NCBI GenBank assembly: GCA_024641965.1
Contig: JAHECC010000018.1
Coordinates: 1-39,559, forward strand
DNA length: 39,559 nucleotides
Direction: 5' to 3'
From: Rubrivivax sp.
GTDB lineage: Bacteria > Pseudomonadota > Gammaproteobacteria > Burkholderiales > Burkholderiaceae_C
Shown here: positions 33,299 to 39,559 of the stretch, one piece after another
Layout: every line of letters begins with the position of its first letter
Numbering within the stretch: position 1 is the first letter of the stretch
Program-made: the position numbers and the translations under genes
Notes under the pieces: generated by a model
The model's database searches: none
Seen by the model: only the letters and a program-made list of their open reading frames with translations
What the model was told of the DNA's origin: nothing

Positions 33299-34134
33299 AC
33301 GATCTCGCCACTCCCGTCGCGGTCATGACCGCGGCCGACTACAAGTCGGGCTACAAGCCGATCTGGTGCCCGGGCTGCGGTGATTTCACCGTGCTCAGCG
33401 CCATCACCAAGGCCCTGGCCATGCTGCAGCTGCCGCCGCACGAAGTGGCGGTGGTGTCGGGCATCGGCTGCTCGTCGCGCATTCCGGCCTACACCACCTG
33501 CTACGGTTTCCACGGCGTGCACGGCCGCGCACTCGCCGCCGCCACCGGCCTGAAAGTGGCGCGCCCAGAGCTGACGGTGCTGGTCACCGGCGGTGACGGC
33601 GACGGTTATTCGATCGGCGGCAACCACTTCATGCACGCCTGCCGGCGCAATGTCGACATGACCTACATCGTCATGGACAACCATGTCTACGGCATGACCA
33701 AGGGCCAGGCCTCGCCGACCACCGAACCGGACTGGGACAACAAGCTTTCGCCCGGCGGCACCGGCATACGATCCTTCCACCCGTTGGTGATCGCACTGGC
33801 GGCGGGCGCCAATTTCGTCGCCCGCGCCTTTGCCGGCGACCCGAACGGCACCGCGGCAATGATCGCGCGGGCGATCCAGCATCCGGGCTTCTCGTTCATC
33901 GAGGTCATGAGCCCGTGCGTGACCTTCAGGCCCGAACAGCGTGAGTGGAAAACGCACGTGCATCCGTCGACAGTGGAGGCCACCGACGACCCGGCGCGCG
34001 CCGCCCGGCGCGTGATGCGCGACGACGGCTTGAATATCGGTGTGCTCTATGCCGGCAGCCGCGCGCCCTTCCCACTGGCGCGGCGCGAGACACACGCAAC
34101 GATGGCCCAACTTGAGGAGGACTTCGCCCTATGA
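33295..34134 (+). CDS. korB: 2-Oxoacid:ferredoxin oxidoreductase, beta (TPP) subunit
   Basis: A 279-residue TPP-binding subunit. The cluster cysteines occur in IWCPGCGDFTVLSA and GIGCSSRIP, and the TPP/Mg motif is GGDGDGYSIGGNH running to MDNHVYGMTKGQ. There is no extra ferredoxin domain. Its ATG overlaps the korA stop (ATGA), and its own stop overlaps the rubrerythrin gene. With KorA it supplies reduced ferredoxin; 2-oxoglutarate as substrate is inferred from the benzoyl-CoA context. Confidence 0.88.
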   Translation: MNDLATPVAVMTAADYKSGYKPIWCPGCGDFTVLSAITKALAMLQLPPHEVAVVSGIGCSSRIPAYTTCYGFHGVHGRALAAATGLKVARPELTVLVTGGDGDGYSIGGNHFMHACRRNVDMTYIVMDNHVYGMTKGQASPTTEPDWDNKLSPGGTGIRSFHPLVIALAAGANFVARAFAGDPNGTAAMIARAIQHPGFSFIEVMSPCVTFRPEQREWKTHVHPSTVEATDDPARAARRVMRDDGLNIGVLYAGSRAPFPLARRETHATMAQLEEDFAL

Positions 34135-34664
34135 ACGCGAGCAAACCCGATGCAAGCAACGTGACCGCTTCGATCGAGGACTTCATGGTGCAGGCTGTGG
34201 CCATGGAGCTGGAGGCCGCCGAGCGCTACAACGAACTGGCCGATGCGATGGAGGTGCACAACAACCGCGAGGTGGCCGAGCTGTTTCGCAAGATGGCCGT
34301 CATCGAAGGCAAGCATGCGACGCAGGTCATGGCCGAGATGGGCTGGACCGAGGTGCCGAAACCGACGACTGCCGTGCCCTTCGAAGGCTTCGAATCCGCC
34401 GAGATGGTGCCCATCGACGAATTGCACTACCTGATGCAGCCCTGGCACGCGCTGCAACTGGCACTGGGTGCCGAGCAGCGTGCCGAGCGCTTCTTCGCAC
34501 ACCTGGCGTCGATTGCCGACAACGACACGGTGCGCAAGGCGGCGCTGGATCTGCAGCAGGAAGAACAGGAACACGTCGAACTGATCGAGGCCTGGCTGAA
34601 GAAGATTCCCAAGCCCGAGGCCGACTGGGCCGACGACCCCGACCCACCACGGCACCACAGCTGA
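34131..34664 (+). CDS. Rubrerythrin-like ferritin-fold protein
   Basis: A 177-residue four-helix diiron protein with ligands E28, E59xxH62, E115 and E145xxH148 and no rubredoxin domain. Between the two helix pairs lies a segment (about 80-105, VPFEGFESAEMVP) that may be a helix cap. The ligand spacing matches that in the ligase fusion at 8075-10216. Translation is coupled to korB by an ATGA overlap, so it is made together with the oxygen-sensitive ferredoxin reductase. A peroxidase or O2-scavenging role is inferred; its electron donor is unknown. Confidence 0.85.
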   Translation: MNASKPDASNVTASIEDFMVQAVAMELEAAERYNELADAMEVHNNREVAELFRKMAVIEGKHATQVMAEMGWTEVPKPTTAVPFEGFESAEMVPIDELHYLMQPWHALQLALGAEQRAERFFAHLASIADNDTVRKAALDLQQEEQEHVELIEAWLKKIPKPEADWADDPDPPRHHS

Positions 34665-34675
34665 CCGAGCCACCG

Positions 34676-35074
34676 ATGAGCCACACCGCTTTGTTGCCAG
34701 AAGGCTGGGCGCCGCCGATCGGCTATGCCAACGGCATCGCCGCCGACCCCGGCCGCATCGTCTTCATCGCCGGCCAGGTGGGCTGGAATGCGCAGCAGCA
34801 GTTCGAGTCGGAAGCGCTGCAGCCGCAGTTCGAGCAGGCGCTGAAGAACGTACTCGCGGTACTGGCGGTGGCCGGTGGCCGGCCCGAGCACATCTGCCGC
34901 ATGACCGCGTATTGCAGCGACAAGCCCGCGTACCTGGCGGCGCGGCGCCAGCTCGGCGGCGTGTGGCGCGAGCTGATGGGCACGCACTACCCGGCGATGA
35001 GCATGATCTTCGTCAGCGCGTTGCTCGACGAGCCGGGCAAGATCGAACTGGAAGCGACCGCGGTGGTGCCCTGA
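34676..35074 (+). CDS. RidA (YjgF/YER057c/UK114) family protein
   Basis: A 132-residue Rid-family protein, normally a trimer acting on reactive enamine/imine intermediates. The fold landmarks are present: FIAGQVGW, the helix FEQALKNVLAVLAVAG, and the end ALLDEPGKIELEATAVV. At the usual PxRSxV position this protein has YPAMSMIFV, so the arginine needed for imine deaminase activity in RidA itself is replaced by Met. It thus belongs to a Rid subgroup with another or unknown activity. It follows the rubrerythrin gene by 11 bases and ends the kor transcript. Confidence 0.83.
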   Translation: MSHTALLPEGWAPPIGYANGIAADPGRIVFIAGQVGWNAQQQFESEALQPQFEQALKNVLAVLAVAGGRPEHICRMTAYCSDKPAYLAARRQLGGVWRELMGTHYPAMSMIFVSALLDEPGKIELEATAVVP

Positions 35075-35093
35075 AGCACGCTTATGCGCTGAC

Positions 35094-35423
35094 TCAACGC
35101 CAGATGCAACGATAGCCGACCCAGGCCAGCGCGGCCCAGAACAGACTGCGCAAACTCATCGCACCGACGGTGCGCCACTCGAACGAGCCACCGTCCAGCA
35201 CATGCACGCCGAACGCAGTGAAGACCCCCATCGTTGCCACTGCAATGCACAGCGCGGCCCACACGGCCCAGCGACGCCGCATCCACAGCCCGGCAGCGGC
35301 AATTGCGTAGGCGAATCCGGCAACGAAGTTGAACCACAGCACGAAGAACACATGGTCGCCTGCCGCGCGCTGCGCGGCGGCGTCACCGAACCGCACGCGC
35401 GCACCCGAGATGATCGTCAGCAC
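35094..35423 (-). CDS. Small membrane protein, probably frameshifted near its N terminus
   Basis: A 109-residue reading frame from GTG 35423 with three to four hydrophobic helices (FFVLWFNFVAGFAYAIAAAG, WAVWAALCIAVATMGVFTAF, SLFWAALAWVGY). The N terminus seems cut: an ATG at 35491, overlapping the stop of the decarboxylase gene, starts MTNTVTLRTGLLRVGALLA but hits a stop. A one-base shift joins it to AAFGVLTIISGARVRFGD, in the frame given here. A one-base deletion or a sequencing error is likely; the intact protein would have about 132 residues. Function unknown. Confidence 0.55.
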   Translation of the reverse strand: MLTIISGARVRFGDAAAQRAAGDHVFFVLWFNFVAGFAYAIAAAGLWMRRRWAVWAALCIAVATMGVFTAFGVHVLDGGSFEWRTVGAMSLRSLFWAALAWVGYRCIWR

Positions 35424-35487
35424 GCCGAAGGCCGCGCCAGCAACGCGCCGACCCGCAGCAGCCCCGTGCGGAGCGTGACGGTGTTCG

Positions 35488-37128
35488 TCATTGGCGGCCG
35501 GTGGCCGGCATCGACAGGCGCTTCACGGCGCCGACGAATCGCGACAAGGTGCCTGACAACGCACCCGGTGCAAGCCGAATGTCGATCAGCTGGAAGCGGC
35601 CACGAGTGGCCTGCGCCTTGGCCAGCGCGGCGCGCAACTGCGCGCGCGTCTGCACCGCGTGGCCATCACCACCCATGCCGGCGGCCATCGAGGCGAAGTC
35701 CCAGCGGTCGAGTTCGTTGAAGCGCATGCCCGGCTCGAAGGTGCGCAGCATTTCCCAGCCCGCGTTGTTGAACACCAGCACGACCGGGTCCAGCCCCAGT
35801 CGCGCGGCATTGCCCAGTTCCCAGCCGGTCATCTGGAAGGCGCCGTCCCCGACCAGCACCAGCGGACGTTGGCCGGTGGCCGCCTGCAGGCCCAGGCCGG
35901 CGGGCACGCCGTAGCCCATGCCGGCGTAGTAGCCCGGCGCGATCAGCGCGGTCGGTGTGATGTCCATCGCCGTAAACAGGCAGTCGCCGACATCGCAGGC
36001 CAGCGGCATGGCACCGTGGCCACGCAGCAACTCGTTGACTGCCGCGGCAATGTCGCCCGGTGTCACCGGCGCATCGTCGGCGACCATCGGCGCCATTTCG
36101 GCTGCGGGAGGCACCACCGTTCCGGCCGCGGCACCTTCGGAGGGCACGCGCTCCAGCAGGGCATCGATCAGCGCTTCCAGCGGCACCTCGGGATAGACAT
36201 GGTGGCCCATGCCGACGCGGCCATCGAGCACCTGGATCGCGTGGCGCAGGTCGATGCGCCGGGCCGAGACGGCGAAATTGGTGTCCGACAGGATCACGCC
36301 GAGCAGCAGCAGCGCGTCGGAGCCTTCGACCTCGGCGCTGAGTGCCGCGTCGCCGGCCAGGCCGAGGTAGGTGCCGCGCAGCGGCACGCCGCTGTCCACC
36401 AGCAAGCCGCGGCCCATGAAGCTGGTGACCACGGGGATGGCTAGCCGCCGAGCCAACTCGGCGACGCGGGCTTCGAGCCCATAGCGCCGCACCTCGACGC
36501 CAACCATCAGCATCGGACGACTCGCCCCGTGCAGGCGCCGCAGCAATTCGCCCGCGGCGGCGGCAACCACGTCGGGGTCGCTTGGTTGTACCTGCCGCAC
36601 CGGCACTTCGTCGCAGTCCACGCCTGGCATGTCGCGCGGCACTTCCAGGTACACCGGCCGCGAGGCATGCAGTGCGGCGTCGAGCACGCGCGCGATCTGC
36701 TGCGGCGCGCTGCGCGCGTCGTCGAGCCGAGCCTGATCGACAGTCAGCTCCTGCATCACGCGCCACTGCGAATCGAGCGTCTTCACCTGGTGGTGCAGCA
36801 GGTAGCCGCTGGCCGCCTCGTGCGCCGCCGGCGCACCCGACAGCAGCACCAGCGGCACACGTTCGGCGTAGGCGCCGGCCAGTGCGTTGACCAGGTTGAA
36901 GGCGCCGGCACCATAGGTCACCGCGGCCACGCCCAGGCCGCCGCGGGCGCGCGCCGCAGCATCGGCCGCGAAGCCCACTGCCGGCTCGTGCGACAGCGTC
37001 AGCAGCGGCAGCACGCCGCAGCGCTCGATTTCGCGGAACAGCGGCAACGCGAAGTCGCCGGGGATGCCGAAGATCTCGGTCGCGCCGCGCTGTTTCAGCG
37101 CGCGCAGCAGTTGTTCGGCCAGGTTCAT
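35488..37128 (-). CDS. Phenylpyruvate/indolepyruvate decarboxylase (TPP-dependent)
   Basis: A 546-residue decarboxylase of the pyruvate decarboxylase superfamily. Catalytic features are D25 (GIPGDF), E48 (SHEPAVG), the double histidine H112-H113 (YLLHHQVK) and the TPP/Mg motif VGDGAFQMTG running to VFNNAGW. The length and HH motif fit phenylpyruvate decarboxylase (Ppdc/IpdC). It would convert phenylpyruvate to phenylacetaldehyde, linking phenylalanine to the phenylacetate enzymes at the left end of the window. Indolepyruvate as substrate is an alternative. GGAGAC precedes the ATG. It follows nrdG by 21 bases on the same strand, an unusual pairing. Confidence 0.82.
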   Translation of the reverse strand: MNLAEQLLRALKQRGATEIFGIPGDFALPLFREIERCGVLPLLTLSHEPAVGFAADAAARARGGLGVAAVTYGAGAFNLVNALAGAYAERVPLVLLSGAPAAHEAASGYLLHHQVKTLDSQWRVMQELTVDQARLDDARSAPQQIARVLDAALHASRPVYLEVPRDMPGVDCDEVPVRQVQPSDPDVVAAAAGELLRRLHGASRPMLMVGVEVRRYGLEARVAELARRLAIPVVTSFMGRGLLVDSGVPLRGTYLGLAGDAALSAEVEGSDALLLLGVILSDTNFAVSARRIDLRHAIQVLDGRVGMGHHVYPEVPLEALIDALLERVPSEGAAAGTVVPPAAEMAPMVADDAPVTPGDIAAAVNELLRGHGAMPLACDVGDCLFTAMDITPTALIAPGYYAGMGYGVPAGLGLQAATGQRPLVLVGDGAFQMTGWELGNAARLGLDPVVLVFNNAGWEMLRTFEPGMRFNELDRWDFASMAAGMGGDGHAVQTRAQLRAALAKAQATRGRFQLIDIRLAPGALSGTLSRFVGAVKRLSMPATGRQ

Positions 37129-37149
37129 GCTTGTGTCTCCTCGCGGCGA

Positions 37150-37830
37150 TCAGCGCAGCGTCAATGCGGGAACATCGTCGCGCAGTTCGTGCAGGAACTC
37201 GTCGGCGGGCCAGCGCCAACTCGACGCCAGCCTCGCCGCATCGTCATCGTGCGCACGCCAGCGTTGCAACACCCAGTGGCGTACGCCGACATTCTTCAGC
37301 ACACGTGCGACATCGCGCAGCGCCGCGTCGCTGATCAGCCGCGGATGGTAGGTGGTGCGGATTTCGCGCTCGATGCCGCTGGCCAGCAACCTGTCCAGCG
37401 AGCGGCGTACGGCCGCCGCGCTGCCACGGCGCGCCGTCAGCGTGTCGTAGTCACCGAAGCCAGTCTTCAGGTCGAAGCCCACCCAGTCGAGCTTTGGCAG
37501 CAATTCGGCCAGCCGATCGGGGTAGATGCCGGCGGTATGCAGCGCGGCCCTGTGGCCGAGCGCACGCACCTGATCGACAGCCGAATTGACCCGTGGGTCG
37601 AGCGTCGGTTCACCGCCGCTGAAGACGACGCCGTCGAGCAGACCGACACGCCGCTGCAGCATCGCAAGCACCGACGCCCAATCCGGCCCACCGGTGCGGC
37701 GGCGCGGCTGCAGTTCGGCGTTGTGACAGTAGCTGCAGCGCCAGGGGCAGCCCTGCACGAAGACGACCGCAGCCAGCTTGCCCGGCCAATCGACGCTGCT
37801 CAGCGGCGTGAAGCCGCCGAGTTCAAGCAC
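37150..37830 (-). CDS. nrdG: Anaerobic ribonucleotide reductase activating protein (radical SAM)
   Basis: A radical SAM activase that makes the glycyl radical on class III ribonucleotide reductase. The cluster motif is CPWRCSYC (CxxxCxxC) in VQGCPWRCSYCHN, followed by VFSGGEPTLDP, the SAM-binding GGE. The start is uncertain. GTG 37830 gives the familiar N terminus LELGGFTPLSSVDWPGK and overlaps the stop of the small upstream gene by 8 bases. A longer frame begins at TTG 37902 and would add 24 residues overlapping that gene. Confidence 0.85.
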   Translation of the reverse strand: MLELGGFTPLSSVDWPGKLAAVVFVQGCPWRCSYCHNAELQPRRRTGGPDWASVLAMLQRRVGLLDGVVFSGGEPTLDPRVNSAVDQVRALGHRAALHTAGIYPDRLAELLPKLDWVGFDLKTGFGDYDTLTARRGSAAAVRRSLDRLLASGIEREIRTTYHPRLISDAALRDVARVLKNVGVRHWVLQRWRAHDDDAARLASSWRWPADEFLHELRDDVPALTLR

Positions 37831-38035
37831 CGACGCAGGCGGCTCGATCGGCTTGGCGCGTTGCAGCAGGGCCCGGCTCGGCGAAATAACGGCGCTCGGC
37901 AAATTCGCCCTGCTTGCCGATGTTGAACGAGGCCATAGGGCGGTGATAGCCCATGACGCGCGTCCAGACCTCGCAGCGCTGGCGTTCGTGTTCGGCCAGC
38001 ACGGGGTGGGTGTTGGCTGTCAGGCTGTGGCTCAT
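37823..38035 (-). CDS. Detached glycyl-radical domain of anaerobic ribonucleotide reductase
   Basis: A 70-residue protein with the C-terminal signature of class III reductase: EVWTRVMGYHRPMASFNIGKQGEF corresponds to the RVxGYxRP...NxGK region at the end of one-piece NrdD, whose glycine (in RVMGY) carries the radical (motif at about residues 23-46). It has its own ATG preceded by AAGGAG at ideal distance, and the larger nrdD frame ends 34 bases earlier, after its zinc cysteines. This is therefore a genuine separate gene, not a frameshift. The two would act as subunits. The tail after RRYF is not conserved. Confidence 0.72.
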   Translation of the reverse strand: MSHSLTANTHPVLAEHERQRCEVWTRVMGYHRPMASFNIGKQGEFAERRYFAEPGPAATRQADRAACVGA

Positions 38036-38069
38036 CGAAACTCCTTGCGCGTGGAAAGTGAAATGGCGT

Positions 38070-39559
38070 TCAAGCCGCGGTGGTGTTCGGTGCAACGCTC
38101 GCCGCCTTGCGTGCCAGCGCCTCGTCGTCGCATTTCGGGCAGAAGGCGTGCTCGCCAGCCAGGTAGCCGTGCGTCGGGCAGATCGAGAAGGTCGGCGTGA
38201 TGGTGATGTAGGGCAGCCGGAAGCGCCCCAGCGCACGCTTGACCAATTCGCGACAAGCGGCGGCCGAGCTGACGCGTTCGCCCAGGTACAGGTGCAGCAC
38301 GGTACCGCCGGTGTACTTGCGCTGCAGGGCTTCCTGCCGCTCCAGTGCCTCGAAGGGGTCGGCGGTGAAACCCACCGGCAGCTGTGACGAATTCGTGTAG
38401 TAGGGCTGGTCGGCCGTGCCGGCCTGCGAAATGCCGGGGAAGCGCTTGCGGTCTTCCTTGGCGAAGCGGTAGGTGGTGCCCTCGGCCGGCGTGGCTTCCA
38501 GGTTGTAGAGGTGCCCCGTCTGCTCCTGAAGCAGCGCGATGCGCTCGCGGATATGGTCCAAGTAGCGCAGCGCAAAGGCCTCGCCCCAGGCGGTGCTGAT
38601 GTCCTCGCGCTCGGCCGTGAAGTTGCGGATCATCTCGTTGATGCCGTTCACGCCGAGGGTGGAGAAGTGGTTGCGCAGCGTGCCGAGGTAGCGCTTGGTG
38701 TACGGGAACAGGCCGCTGTCGATGTGGCCCTGGATGACCTTGCGCTTGATCTCCAGGCTGGTTCGCGCCAGATCGATCAGCACATCGGTGCGCGCCAGCA
38801 ACGCCGCCTCGTCGCCGGCGTGCAGGTAACCCAGGCGCGCGCAGTTCAGCGTCACCACACCCAGCGAGCCGGTCTGCTCGGCCGAGCCGAACAGGCCGTT
38901 GCCGCGCTTGAGCAGTTCGCGCAGGTCGAGCTGCAGCCGGCAGCACATCGAGCGCACCATGTGCGGTTCGAGGTCGGAATTGAGGAAGTTCTGGAAGTAC
39001 GGCAGCCCGTACTTGGCCGTCATCTCGAACAGCCGCTCGGTGTTCGGGTGCTCCCAGTCGAAATCGCGCGTGATGTTGTAGGTCGGGATCGGGAAGGTGA
39101 AGGCGCGGCCCTTGGCGTCGCCCTGCATCATGACGTCGATGTAGGCGCGGTTGATCAAGTCCATCTCGGCCTGCAGCTCGCCGTAGGTGAAGGGCAGTTC
39201 CTTGCCGCCGATCATCGGCACCTGCTCGCACAGATCGGCCGGGCAAGCCCAGTCGAAGGTCAGGTTGGTGAAGGGCGTCTGCGTGCCCCAGCGCGAGGGC
39301 ACGTTCAGGTTGTGGATCAGCTCCTGCATGCATTGCCGTACCTGCGCGTAGCTCAGTCCGTCGCGGCGCACATAGGGCGCGAGATAGGTGTCGAAGGAGC
39401 TGAAGGCCTGCGCACCGGCCCATTCGTTCTGCAGCGTACCGAGGAAGTTGACGATCTGCCCGACCGCGCTGGACAGGTGCTGCGGCGGCGCGGATTCGAC
39501 CTTGCCAGGTACGCCGTTCAACCCCTCGTTGAGCAGCGTACGCAGCGACCAGCCGGCGC
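38070..39559 (-). CDS. nrdD: Anaerobic ribonucleoside-triphosphate reductase, catalytic part (5' end missing)
   Basis: The frame runs off the right edge; 495 residues are visible. It is class III ribonucleotide reductase, which makes deoxynucleotides without oxygen. Diagnostic stretches include GVPGKVESAPP, VNFLGTLQNEWAGAQAFSS, TFPIPTYNITRDFDW, LFGSAEQTGSLGVVTLNCARLG (catalytic cysteine) and the zinc site CPTHGYLAGEHAFCPKC at the C terminus. It stops at NTTAA shortly after the zinc site, without the glycyl-radical segment, which is encoded by the next gene. Its presence supports growth under strict anoxia. Confidence 0.93.
   Translation of the reverse strand, partial: AGWSLRTLLNEGLNGVPGKVESAPPQHLSSAVGQIVNFLGTLQNEWAGAQAFSSFDTYLAPYVRRDGLSYAQVRQCMQELIHNLNVPSRWGTQTPFTNLTFDWACPADLCEQVPMIGGKELPFTYGELQAEMDLINRAYIDVMMQGDAKGRAFTFPIPTYNITRDFDWEHPNTERLFEMTAKYGLPYFQNFLNSDLEPHMVRSMCCRLQLDLRELLKRGNGLFGSAEQTGSLGVVTLNCARLGYLHAGDEAALLARTDVLIDLARTSLEIKRKVIQGHIDSGLFPYTKRYLGTLRNHFSTLGVNGINEMIRNFTAEREDISTAWGEAFALRYLDHIRERIALLQEQTGHLYNLEATPAEGTTYRFAKEDRKRFPGISQAGTADQPYYTNSSQLPVGFTADPFEALERQEALQRKYTGGTVLHLYLGERVSSAAACRELVKRALGRFRLPYITITPTFSICPTHGYLAGEHAFCPKCDDEALARKAASVAPNTTAA

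Noticed and set aside
37823-38072. A frameshift splitting nrdD
   Set aside because: The small downstream gene has its own ATG and a strong AAGGAG site, and the large gene ends naturally after the zinc site, so a split architecture explains it better.
1-39559. Mobile elements, tRNA-linked integration sites or CRISPR
   Set aside because: No transposase, integrase, tRNA-like fold, terminal repeats or spaced direct repeats could be found by eye.

Overview
The window is 39.6 kb of GC-rich, gene-dense DNA that looks like a betaproteobacterial catabolic island for anaerobic breakdown of aromatic acids. The ATP-dependent (class I, Thauera-type) benzoyl-CoA reductase, the Thauera-style downstream enzymes and the KorAB ferredoxin reductant system point to a facultatively anaerobic (denitrifying or phototrophic) Betaproteobacterium. 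Two intergenic palindromic repeats of a kind I associate with Burkholderiales make that order my best guess, from memory and unverified. No rRNA, tRNA, CRISPR array, insertion sequence or phage gene was seen. No gap between genes exceeds about 300 bases.

Region 1 (1-14249, + strand) is one tightly packed gene run. It starts inside a molybdopterin oxidoreductase gene (padB-like), followed by its FeS and membrane subunits (padC, padD) and phenylacetate-CoA ligase. The three subunits of 4-hydroxybenzoyl-CoA reductase (hcrC, hcrA, hcrB) come next. After them is a striking 713-residue fusion of a zinc ribbon, a complete rubrerythrin-like diiron domain and a benzoate-CoA-ligase-type domain. Two crotonase-family enzymes, a short-chain dehydrogenase, a DUF2249 protein and a polytopic membrane protein finish the run. 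Region 2 (14282-22114, + strand) opens with a perfect 10-bp inverted repeat. It encodes a hemerythrin-like protein, a tandem-GNAT acetyltransferase, a MIP18/DUF59 protein, a second polytopic membrane protein and a complete branched-chain/aromatic-acid-type ABC importer. REP-like hairpins lie in two of the importer junctions.

Region 3 (22161-31293, - strand) holds had, oah, dch, bcrC, bcrB, bcrA and bcrD, the whole route from benzoyl-CoA to 3-hydroxypimelyl-CoA. A UbiH/UbiM-type flavin hydroxylase follows. Region 4 (31294-35074) is a divergent regulatory region with a good sigma70-type promoter and several palindromes. It is followed by korA, korB, a free-standing rubrerythrin and a RidA-family gene. 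Region 5 (35094-39559, - strand) carries a split class III ribonucleotide reductase (nrdD catalytic part, separate glycyl-radical subunit, nrdG), a phenylpyruvate/indolepyruvate decarboxylase and a small membrane protein that appears frameshifted.

Read together, the genes import aromatic acids, activate them to CoA thioesters (phenylacetate, benzoate or hydroxybenzoate), funnel them to benzoyl-CoA by PadBCD and HcrABC, reduce the ring with BcrABCD using ferredoxin charged by KorAB, and open it with Dch, Had and Oah. The decarboxylase would feed in phenylalanine via phenylpyruvate. Around this oxygen-sensitive core sit O2/peroxide/NO-type proteins (two rubrerythrin domains, hemerythrin, DUF2249, membrane proteins). 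A 17-bp sequence shared 16/17 between the hemerythrin promoter and the had/kor divergent promoter suggests common control of the transport/protection operon and the ring-reduction operons. No transcription factor and no stand-alone ferredoxin gene is present in the window.
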